Shown here: positions 50,000-56,789 of the stretch, piece after piece
Position numbering within the stretch: position 1 is the stretch's first letter
Layout: each line of letters starts with the position of its first letter
Assembly: GCF_024170225.1 (NCBI RefSeq)
Contig: NZ_JALJXU010000004.1
Span: 1 to 64,000 of the forward strand
Reading direction: 5' to 3'
Origin: Streptococcus gallinaceus
Lineage (GTDB): Bacteria; Bacillota; Bacilli; Lactobacillales; Streptococcaceae
Length of the DNA: 64,000 nucleotides
Notes under the pieces: generated by a model
Seen by the model: only the letters and a program-made list of their open reading frames with translations
Databases searched by the model: none
What the model was told of the DNA's origin: nothing
Translations under genes and position numbers: made by a program

Positions 50000-51311
50000 A
50001 ATTTGCTTGTGGTAAGAGAATTTTGAGCTGGACCCAGTTGTTTTCTTTGTTGAGCAGCAGATTTCCGTTGTATTTTTTCACGACAAATTCCATACTTTTT
50101 AGGCCGAATCCATGGTAGTCTTTGTCGGATTTGGATGTTCTTGGGAAGTCGGTGCTGTATAGGTCAAGGTCTGACGTGTCATAATTATCCAAGCGAATCA
50201 TGATGAATTGGCTGTGTTGAGAAACTTTGAGGGTAATCAGTCGTTTTTCTGGATCGGTAATTTTTTCGACGGCTTCGATGGCGTTATCGATGGCATTTCC
50301 AAAAAGGGCGGAAATATCCATGACATCCATAAAATTTAGTAACTCCCCTTGAACGATGCAGGTCAGGTTGATACCGTTTTGTAGGCAGTAGTGATTTTTT
50401 TGTGTCAAAATGGTGTCTAGGATAGGATTTCCAGTCTCAATCTTTGCTTCAAAGTTGTGAATTGCCAGAGTCATCTCGTCTAGATACTGCTTTTGCTTCT
50501 CTTTATCTGCTTCTTGGCGGATGATATAAAGTTGATGTTTGAGGTCGTGTACCTTGCGGCTAATTAGCTCGCTATTTTCACGATAGGCTTGGTATTGCTT
50601 GTATTGTAGCTGAAAAATACTATTGATAGAGGACAGTTCGTCCCGTAAATAGCGGTCGTACTGCTGAGACTCCTGTGCGTAGAGGAGAAAAATACCAGAG
50701 AGATTAACCGTTGTTCGAAGGATGAAGATACTGGTCGAGTCTTGAAAGGGCTGGGTTCCTGTGAAGATAAAACCAATATTGCTGAGCACAAAAATCGTTA
50801 GAGAGGTGAATGCAGCCACCCAGACATCGCGGTTTTCAATACTTTTTTCTCTGTCTGCTAGATCGAGTTTGCTTTCCTGAGAGTAGAGAACGAGGAAAAC
50901 AAGGCTGGAAATAAAGACCATAGTCGCCACCTGACTAACCATGGAGTCCGCTTTTGTCCCCAGAATGAACAGGCAGTAGAGGTGCCAGGAAATGGAGGCC
51001 GCTAGTTCAGCTGAGATAAAGGCTTTGGCAGTTAGGTAGGGAGCTGTTTTCTTATGTGTTACGCCCAAGATGCGGATAGAACAAAACATCCAGGCTACAT
51101 TGATGGCCATGCCGATTGTCCAGAAAAAGAGAGGGAGTTGTCCTGCTAGTAATTGTAGGAGGAGCTGTCCAAGGATTACAGTAGGAATTCGTTTGAGACG
51201 CTGAAGCCAGTCCATTTCTCGGATGAGTGGGAGACAGACTAAGAGACAGGCTAGGGATTCTGCAAGAGCTGTATAAATCCGAGGGATGTCTGGAAAATGT
51301 GTTACGATCAT
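49998..51311 (-). CDS. Sensor histidine kinase, HPK10/GHKL type
   Basis: A 437-residue kinase of the AgrC/ComD class. About six membrane segments occupy the first ~200 residues. A coiled coil follows, then the phosphorylation motif VHDLKHQL (about residue 258), the N box GNAIDNAIEAVEK (about 340) and the G box GFGLKSMEFVVKK (about 402). Such kinases sense peptides or membrane signals. No pheromone gene is visible next to it. It overlaps the regulator gene by ATGA, so the pair is made together. It is divergent from the GH3 gene it probably controls. Confidence 0.92.
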   Translation of the reverse strand: MIVTHFPDIPRIYTALAESLACLLVCLPLIREMDWLQRLKRIPTVILGQLLLQLLAGQLPLFFWTIGMAINVAWMFCSIRILGVTHKKTAPYLTAKAFISAELAASISWHLYCLFILGTKADSMVSQVATMVFISSLVFLVLYSQESKLDLADREKSIENRDVWVAAFTSLTIFVLSNIGFIFTGTQPFQDSTSIFILRTTVNLSGIFLLYAQESQQYDRYLRDELSSINSIFQLQYKQYQAYRENSELISRKVHDLKHQLYIIRQEADKEKQKQYLDEMTLAIHNFEAKIETGNPILDTILTQKNHYCLQNGINLTCIVQGELLNFMDVMDISALFGNAIDNAIEAVEKITDPEKRLITLKVSQHSQFIMIRLDNYDTSDLDLYSTDFPRTSKSDKDYHGFGLKSMEFVVKKYNGNLLLNKENNWVQLKILLPQAN

Positions 51312-52021
51312 AGTAGAGTATCTCCCACATAGTTGGTCAGAGCGGTCATGAATTCTTTTTTACGAGGGCGGCTGATTTGGAGAGGAACTCCGTTGACGTA
51401 GGAGATGCTGCCTTCAATTCGCTCGACATAAGTGAGATTGACAATATAGCCAGAATTTGATCGGAAGAAATTTTTCTTATCAAGCAAGCTTTCCATGTTT
51501 TTCAAGCTATTGCTAGTCGTGATGGTTTCTTCTTTGGTATGGATATGTAGGTGGTGGCCTTCGCTTTCAATGTAAAAAATATCTTTTTGTGCAATTTTAA
51601 AGGTTGAAGCCTTGTTTTTGATATAAAGGTAGGCCTCTTCCTCTTCGGGACTTGGTAATTTTCGCAGAATTTTCTTGAAATGCTCTTCAAATACGAAATG
51701 ACTCAATGGTTTGAGGAGGAAGTCGATGGCTTCAACAGAATAGCCTTGGATGGCTACTTGTGAATGATTGGTGACAAAAACGATGAGGACGTCGCGGTCC
51801 ACTTGGCGAATTTTTTTAGCCGTCGTCATGCCGTCCATGATTTCCATTTCCACGTCTAGATAAATCACGTCGAACATCTTTTGGTAGTCGCTTGTGATGT
51901 CAATCCCATCGTTGAAACAGGTAATATCGACAGATAAACCGTGCTCCTGACAATAGGACTGGATATAGGATGTTAGACGTTCTTGTTCAACCTTCTGGTC
52001 TTCTACGATTGCAATTTTCAT
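51308..52021 (-). CDS. LytTR-family response regulator
   Basis: A 237-residue regulator: receiver domain with acidic residues IVEDQ and phosphoacceptor Asp in VIYLDVEMEIMDG (about residue 57), then a LytTR DNA-binding domain (about 135-235; YIESEGHHLHIHT, FFRSNSGYIVNLTYV). LytTR proteins bind pairs of ~9-10 bp direct repeats with a 20-22 bp period. Three such pairs occur at 52073, 55179 and 56687, which makes this the likely activator of both GH3 genes and gtrA. A TATACT -10 lies just upstream of its start. Confidence 0.93.
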   Translation of the reverse strand: MKIAIVEDQKVEQERLTSYIQSYCQEHGLSVDITCFNDGIDITSDYQKMFDVIYLDVEMEIMDGMTTAKKIRQVDRDVLIVFVTNHSQVAIQGYSVEAIDFLLKPLSHFVFEEHFKKILRKLPSPEEEEAYLYIKNKASTFKIAQKDIFYIESEGHHLHIHTKEETITTSNSLKNMESLLDKKNFFRSNSGYIVNLTYVERIEGSISYVNGVPLQISRPRKKEFMTALTNYVGDTLL

Positions 52022-52072
52022 ATAGATAGTATAGCAGAATTGCAGAAAAAATTGAAGTTTAAGAAAAGGATT

Positions 52073-52103
52073 GCAGATTATGTGTTCAAAATGACAAATT
52101 ATG
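52073..52103 (+). promoter_or_regulatory. LytTR-type direct repeat, site A (GH3 gene 1)
   Basis: GCAGATTATG (52073-52082), 11 bp, ACAAATTATG (52094-52103). The period is 21 bp, as in AgrA/ComE-type sites. Confidence 0.75.
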
Positions 52104-52104
52104 A

Positions 52105-52118
52105 AGAAAGTGTTTTCA
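52105..52118 (+). promoter_or_regulatory. cre-like CcpA site A
   Basis: AGAAAGTGTTTTCA fits the Gram-positive cre pattern WGWAARCGYTWWMA at 13 of 14 positions. It starts 2 bp after repeat A, where a -35 would be. Confidence 0.65.
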
Positions 52119-52132
52119 TAAAAAATTTCTTT

Positions 52133-52141
52133 TGCTAAAGT
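52133..52141 (+). promoter_or_regulatory. Extended -10 of GH3 gene 1
   Basis: TGC-TAAAGT, its hexamer starting 33 bp after the last base of repeat A, with no good -35. TATGAT at 52147 is a less favoured alternative. Confidence 0.55.
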
Positions 52142-52200
52142 AAGTGTATGATTAAGAAAAGGCTTACAAAGTCTTGTTCGGAAAATTTAGGAGGGGTCTT

Positions 52201-55101
52201 ATGAAGACTTGGAAACAATCAGGTCTAGCATTGGCTTCTGCAGCAGTAGCATCCACAGGGATTACCGCTTTCGCAGATGATTATGCTAGTTCGTATCAAT
52301 CTTGGGATGCAGCAAGTATTGTCAAAAATACGCTCATCATCGCAAGTGTACTCGTCGTAGCCTTGTTTGCGTATTTTATTTACCGCGGTGTGAAAAACAA
52401 AGCTTTTGCAGGCAAGAAAAGTAAGATTTTGACAGGTTTGCTCGCCTTGCTCGGTGTGATTATCATCGGGGCTAATTATGCGGTTAATATGTTTGTCGGA
52501 GTAATTGATACTTACTTTGCACCAAGCTATGCAGATGATGCAAAAATTGCTAAAGCTGAAAAAAACTCAAAAGAGTTGGTATCAGAAATTCAACGTGAAG
52601 GTTCTGTTTTGCTTGAAAATAAGGAAAAGACACTTCCTTTGAAAGACACCAAAAAATTGAATGTCTTTGGCATTTCATCTGTATCCATCACTTATGGTGG
52701 TTCAGGTTCAGGTGCGGCAGACGAGTCTAAAAACGTCACTTTACAACAAGGTTTAGAAGATGCAGGCTTTGAGTTGAACTCTGACTTGACAGATTTCTAC
52801 AAGAAAAACCTTCCTAAAAAAGAAGGTGGAAATGTCTTCTCACTTAATGGTGGTGACTACAACATCTATGAGCCAACACAAGATAAATATTCAGATGATT
52901 TGATCAAAGAAGCAAAAGACTTCTCAGATACCGCGGTCGTTGTCATCTCACGTAATGGTGGTGAAGGGGCAGATCTCCCACAAAATATGGCGGATTATAA
53001 AAAAGGGGATAAAGACAAACATTACCTCGAATTACAAAACGTCGAAAAAGAAATGTTGGCAATGGTTGAAAAGAATTTCAGCAAAGTCATCGTTGTCGTT
53101 AACTCATCAAATGCCATGGAACTTGGCTTCTTGAAAGACCAAGGTGTGGATGCAGCCCTTTGGATTGGTGGATCTGGCTTGTCAGGTTTGACAGCTATCG
53201 GTGAAATCTTGAAAGGAGATGTTAACCCATCAGGTCGCTTGGTAGACACCTATGCCTATGATTTAGAATCAAATCCAACGTACTGGAATACAGGTGACTT
53301 CTCTTATCTTGATTCAGAATTTGAACGTCAAGGTTGGGCAGGAAAAGAAACTCGTCTCCAAAAATTTGTGAATTACCAAGAAGGTATTTACGTTGGTTAC
53401 CGTTACTACGAAACTCGTTTTGTAAACAATGAGACTGGTGCAACTGATGAAGCTGCATATGATAAGACAGTTCAATACCCGTTTGGATATGGTCTCAGCT
53501 ACACGAACTTCAGCCAAGAAATCGAGTCTGTTAAGGAAAATGGCGACAAGATTGATGTGAAGGTTAAAGTGACAAATACAGGTGATGTAGCTGGTAAAGA
53601 GGTTGCTCAAGTTTACTACACTGCGCCATATACTGTTGGTGGTGTTGAAAAATCACATGTTGTCCTTGCAGGATTTGATAAGACAGATAAACTAGAACCT
53701 GGTCAAAGCCAAGAATTGACAATTTCTTATGACCGTGATGACATGGCTTCATACGACTATAAGACTGAAAAAGCCTACGTTCTTGATGCTGGTAAATACC
53801 AAATCAAACTCATGAACAATGCGCATGACGTACTTGATTCAGAAGACTATACAGTTGCTAAGAAAGAAGTTCTTCATCAACGTTCTTCTGATAAAGCTGA
53901 AGTAACCAACAAATTTGACTATGCAATCGGTGATGTGGGTTACGTGACACGTGCGGATTGGGAAGGTACACTTCCAAAAGAACGTACAGCAGACAAGAAG
54001 ACATCTAAGGAAATCCTTAATGAAATGTCTGACACAAACTTCCACTTGGATACAAAATCAGAAGCAGCTTCAAAAGCTCAAAAAGCAGTTGATAACGGCC
54101 TTCGTTTAGTAGACCTTGTCGGAGCAGAATACGATGATGAACGTTGGGAAAAATTGATTGACCAAATGACATCAGAAGAAATGGCTAACTTGATTGGATT
54201 TGGTGGCTATGCAACTGGTGCTGTCAAATCAATTGACAAACCAGCGACCCTAGATATTGATGGCCCTGCAGGTATCAATGGTATCTTCCAAGGTATTAAA
54301 GGGATTCAGTACAATTCAGAAGTAGTTGTTGCCTCAACTTGGAACACAGACCTTGCAGCTAAAATGGGTGATGCATTTGCTAAAGAAGCTCTTGCTCATG
54401 GTGTGGTTGGTCTTTATGGACCAGCGGTCAATATCCACCGTTCTCCATTTTCAGGACGTAACTTTGAGTACTACTCAGAAGACCCATACATTTCAGGGAA
54501 AATGGCTTCAGCATTGGCTCAAGCAACATTGAAAAATGGTGTTTACACTTATACAAAACACTTTGCTCTTAACGACCAAGAAGACAACCGCGAAGGGGTA
54601 GCTACATGGTCAAACGAACAAGCTATCCGTGAAGTATACTTGAAGGCGTTTGAACTTCCTGTAAAAGATGGAAACTCTACTGCTCTTATGTCATCCTTTA
54701 ACCGTATTGGAACACTTTGGGCAGGTGGAAATAGTGACCTTCTCAACGATGTTCTTCGTGGCGAATGGGGCTTCAAGGGTATGGTTGTAACAGACTATGA
54801 CGGTCAAGTATACATGAATCCTGATCAATCAATTCGCAACGGTGGTGACTTGATGTTGTCAACATTGGGTGACGTGCCACAAGTTTCTTCAACGACTAAA
54901 GAAGGAAACGAGTCACTCCGTCGTGCGACTAAGAATATCCTCTACACAGTTGCTCATTCTGCAGCCTTCGATCTTTACAAACCTAAGACAAAATGGTGGC
55001 TTGTAGTCTACCTTGTAGCCAATGTGGTACTGATTGCCCTTGCTGGTCTTGGACTTGCTAAGTTAACAGGTAAAAAGAAAGATGAAGCTGAAGTAGCTTA
55101 A
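52201..55101 (+). CDS. Membrane-anchored glycoside hydrolase family 3 protein with reversed domain order
   Basis: A 966-residue protein. Order seen: export signal and two membrane segments (to about residue 100); a GH3 C-terminal alpha/beta domain (about 125-420, SVLLENKEKTLPL to NPSGRLVDTYAYD); a fibronectin III-like domain (about 440-535); the GH3 N-terminal barrel (about 630-900, GPAVNIHRSPFSGRNFEYYS, TKHFALN); and a C-terminal membrane segment (about 935-958). The barrel normally comes first, so the order is swapped. Nucleophile candidate Asp865 (VVTDYDG); acid/base candidate Glu255 (GGEGADLP). It probably cleaves beta-linked sugars at the cell surface. ATG after GGAGGGG. Confidence 0.9.
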   Translation: MKTWKQSGLALASAAVASTGITAFADDYASSYQSWDAASIVKNTLIIASVLVVALFAYFIYRGVKNKAFAGKKSKILTGLLALLGVIIIGANYAVNMFVGVIDTYFAPSYADDAKIAKAEKNSKELVSEIQREGSVLLENKEKTLPLKDTKKLNVFGISSVSITYGGSGSGAADESKNVTLQQGLEDAGFELNSDLTDFYKKNLPKKEGGNVFSLNGGDYNIYEPTQDKYSDDLIKEAKDFSDTAVVVISRNGGEGADLPQNMADYKKGDKDKHYLELQNVEKEMLAMVEKNFSKVIVVVNSSNAMELGFLKDQGVDAALWIGGSGLSGLTAIGEILKGDVNPSGRLVDTYAYDLESNPTYWNTGDFSYLDSEFERQGWAGKETRLQKFVNYQEGIYVGYRYYETRFVNNETGATDEAAYDKTVQYPFGYGLSYTNFSQEIESVKENGDKIDVKVKVTNTGDVAGKEVAQVYYTAPYTVGGVEKSHVVLAGFDKTDKLEPGQSQELTISYDRDDMASYDYKTEKAYVLDAGKYQIKLMNNAHDVLDSEDYTVAKKEVLHQRSSDKAEVTNKFDYAIGDVGYVTRADWEGTLPKERTADKKTSKEILNEMSDTNFHLDTKSEAASKAQKAVDNGLRLVDLVGAEYDDERWEKLIDQMTSEEMANLIGFGGYATGAVKSIDKPATLDIDGPAGINGIFQGIKGIQYNSEVVVASTWNTDLAAKMGDAFAKEALAHGVVGLYGPAVNIHRSPFSGRNFEYYSEDPYISGKMASALAQATLKNGVYTYTKHFALNDQEDNREGVATWSNEQAIREVYLKAFELPVKDGNSTALMSSFNRIGTLWAGGNSDLLNDVLRGEWGFKGMVVTDYDGQVYMNPDQSIRNGGDLMLSTLGDVPQVSSTTKEGNESLRRATKNILYTVAHSAAFDLYKPKTKWWLVVYLVANVVLIALAGLGLAKLTGKKKDEAEVA

Positions 55102-55130
55102 TCAACCAATAGTATCGATCTCCTAGATAT

Positions 55131-55160
55131 AAAGCTACCTCCGTTGAGGTAGCTTCTTTT
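55131..55160 (+). terminator. Terminator of GH3 gene 1
   Basis: AAGCTACCTC-cgtt-GAGGTAGCTT followed by CTTTT. Confidence 0.85.
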
Positions 55161-55178
55161 GATGAAAAGATTGATCTG

Positions 55179-55209
55179 TCAAATTATGCAAGGAAAGAGA
55201 CAAATTGTG
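55179..55209 (+). promoter_or_regulatory. LytTR-type direct repeat, site B (gtrA)
   Basis: TCAAATTATG (55179-55188), 11 bp, ACAAATTGTG (55200-55209); 21-bp period. Confidence 0.75.
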
Positions 55210-55223
55210 TAAAAACGCTTTCT
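55210..55223 (+). promoter_or_regulatory. cre-like CcpA site B
   Basis: TAAAAACGCTTTCT fits the cre pattern at 12 of 14 positions, directly abutting repeat B. Confidence 0.6.
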
Positions 55224-55237
55224 TTGGCTGGTATTCT

Positions 55238-55246
55238 TGTTAAAAT
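55238..55246 (+). promoter_or_regulatory. Extended -10 of the gtrA-like gene
   Basis: TGT-TAAAAT, with 31 bp between repeat B and the hexamer, and no good -35. Confidence 0.55.
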
Positions 55247-55279
55247 AAGACCAAAGAAAAGAATTTTTTGGAGGAAATC

Positions 55280-55759
55280 ATGAAAGAATGGATCAAAGAA
55301 CACCCTGATTTATGGGAATTTATCAAATTTAATGTCTTGTCAAACATTGCAACGATTACTAATTTTTGTGTCTTGTGGTTGGGAAGTAGTTTTTTATTTA
55401 CCGCTTTTTCAAAACAAGCCTTTGACTGGTTTATTTTTCACTATCCTGTAAAAAATGGTGGCTTGAATGGCTTTTTGTCATTCCTATTAGCCTATGTAGC
55501 TGCTCAAGTTGTAAATTATATTGTGCAGCGGAAGCTGGTTTTTGGGGCGGAAAATGATATCTCAAAAACCTTGCACTGGTATGTGCTGACGGTAGTTGTG
55601 GCAGGGATTTTATCCATTGTCCTGCCTCCCTATACGACGGCTCTTTTCCAATCTTTGGGAATGGGGCTGGGCTGGGCGCAGACGTGTGCCAATTGGGTCA
55701 ATATCTTTGTCCAAGTAGCGGTCAACTACCCAATGATGAAATTTGTGATTATGAAGTGA
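55280..55759 (+). CDS. GtrA-like small membrane protein
   Basis: A 159-residue protein with four membrane segments and the GtrA-family pattern (WEFIKFNVLSNIATITNF at the start of the first segment, NYIVQRKLVFG after the second). GtrA proteins are thought to flip lipid-linked sugars or help glycosyltransferases. ATG after TTGGAGGAAATC. Its promoter matches those of the two GH3 genes, which links it to the same regulon. The substrate is unknown. Confidence 0.85.
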   Translation: MKEWIKEHPDLWEFIKFNVLSNIATITNFCVLWLGSSFLFTAFSKQAFDWFIFHYPVKNGGLNGFLSFLLAYVAAQVVNYIVQRKLVFGAENDISKTLHWYVLTVVVAGILSIVLPPYTTALFQSLGMGLGWAQTCANWVNIFVQVAVNYPMMKFVIMK

Positions 55760-55762
55760 GAA

Positions 55763-55787
55763 TGGCTGGGCGGATGTCCAGCTTTTT
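55763..55787 (+). terminator. Terminator of the gtrA-like gene
   Basis: GGCTGG-gcggatg-TCCAGC followed by T5. Confidence 0.75.
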
Positions 55788-55791
55788 CGAG

Positions 55792-55820
55792 TTGACATGG
55801 GGTGTAAATGTCCTTATAAT
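55792..55820 (+). promoter_or_regulatory. Consensus sigma-A promoter of the 55845 membrane protein
   Basis: A perfect TTGACA, a 17-bp spacer and a perfect TATAAT. Unlike its neighbours it has no LytTR repeats. Confidence 0.85.
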
Positions 55821-55836
55821 TTTATCTAGAAAGGAC

Positions 55837-55852
55837 GGTTTCACGTGAAACA
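55837..55852. other. parS: parS-like ParB-binding site 4, over a GTG start codon
   Basis: GGTTTCACGTGAAACA matches consensus at 15 of 16 positions. Its central GTG is the start codon of the next gene. Confidence 0.88.
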
Positions 55853-56657
55853 AATTATTCAAACATATAAAAAAGAGGTGAAAGCAGGATTATTGGTCTT
55901 ACTAGCGGTAATTTCTTTCTTTGTCATTGCGGACTCTACTTTTATAAGAGAGCTGAATGCAGGGCTAGTTAGCTCTTTGGATGGCAAGAAAAACACGGTT
56001 GCAGCTTTGGCAGCAACTTCCGTTGCGACATCGACTTCTATTACACTCCTACCGAACGATATCGGCTCGCCAGTAGCAGAAAACATTGCCGATTTGACCA
56101 ACTATATTGTGGTGATTTTTGGTGCAATCTGGCTACAAAAGTACTTGGTAGGGATTGCCGCACAATTTTTCTTTAAACTGTGTCTCCCTTTGTCGGCTAT
56201 TTTATTTGCCGGAAATCTGTATTTTCCACGAGATAAGGTCAAAGAGTTGGCAATCAAATTAGCCTTGTTTGGCTTCTTGACCTTTGCTTTGATTCCAACG
56301 AGCGTGTCTATTTCCAACCATATCGAAAAAACGCATGAAATCTCAGTTGAGCAGACGGTGAAGCAGGCTACCAAGGAAAATAAATCACTTCAAAAAGAAG
56401 CAGAAAAGAATGAAGATTGGTGGTCAAAGGCAACGAGTTTTGTCACAGATGCCTATGAAAATACGATGGATAAGGTGCAAGTGACCATGAGCAATTTGTT
56501 GGATGCGGTCGCAGTGCTGATTGTAACGACCTGTGTCATTCCAATCCTAGTTTTCGTCTTTTTCTTTTGGATGTTGCGGATGGTATTTGGGTTGGACCTA
56601 CATCCGAGACTGCCAAAACTTATCGGTAGAAAGTCTGGGAAACATTCTCATAGTTAA
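55845..56657 (+). CDS. Membrane protein of unknown function
   Basis: A 270-residue protein that I do not recognise. It has membrane segments at about residues 13-30, 84-103, 105-120, 131-152 and 222-245, an alanine/threonine-rich region between the first two, and a charged helical stretch (about 160-205, TVKQATKENKSLQKEAEKNEDWW in part). It starts with GTG inside a parS-like site, behind AAAGGA. It has a strong promoter and its own terminator, so it seems independent of the LytTR regulon around it. Confidence 0.75.
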   Translation: MKQIIQTYKKEVKAGLLVLLAVISFFVIADSTFIRELNAGLVSSLDGKKNTVAALAATSVATSTSITLLPNDIGSPVAENIADLTNYIVVIFGAIWLQKYLVGIAAQFFFKLCLPLSAILFAGNLYFPRDKVKELAIKLALFGFLTFALIPTSVSISNHIEKTHEISVEQTVKQATKENKSLQKEAEKNEDWWSKATSFVTDAYENTMDKVQVTMSNLLDAVAVLIVTTCVIPILVFVFFFWMLRMVFGLDLHPRLPKLIGRKSGKHSHS

Positions 56658-56658
56658 T

Positions 56659-56684
56659 AGACTGACGTGTCGTCAGTCTTTTTT
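56659..56684 (+). terminator. Terminator of the 55845 gene
   Basis: AGACTGACG-tgt-CGTCAGTCT followed by further T residues. Confidence 0.9.
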
Positions 56685-56686
56685 CT

Positions 56687-56717
56687 ACAAATTATGTCAA
56701 GAATAGAGCAGGTTATG
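56687..56717 (+). promoter_or_regulatory. LytTR-type direct repeat, site C (GH3 gene 2)
   Basis: ACAAATTATG (56687-56696), 11 bp, GCAGGTTATG (56708-56717); 21-bp period. Confidence 0.75.
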
Positions 56718-56718
56718 A

Positions 56719-56732
56719 AGAAAGCGTTTTAT
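56719..56732 (+). promoter_or_regulatory. cre-like CcpA site C
   Basis: AGAAAGCGTTTTAT fits the cre pattern at 13 of 14 positions, starting 2 bp after repeat C. Confidence 0.65.
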
Positions 56733-56746
56733 TTATCGAGTTCCTT

Positions 56747-56755
56747 TGGTATGAT
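56747..56755 (+). promoter_or_regulatory. Extended -10 of GH3 gene 2
   Basis: TGG-TATGAT, with 32 bp between repeat C and the hexamer, and no good -35. Confidence 0.6.
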
Positions 56756-56789
56756 TAGCTTATCAGAATCGGATAAATGGAGATTTTTT

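Noticed and set aside
52148..52204. An 18-codon frame (MIKKRLTKSC...) overlapping the GH3 start, as a pheromone precursor for the kinase
   Set aside because: No ribosome site, it would start at the predicted +1, and its end only reflects the GGAGGGG ribosome site of the GH3 gene.
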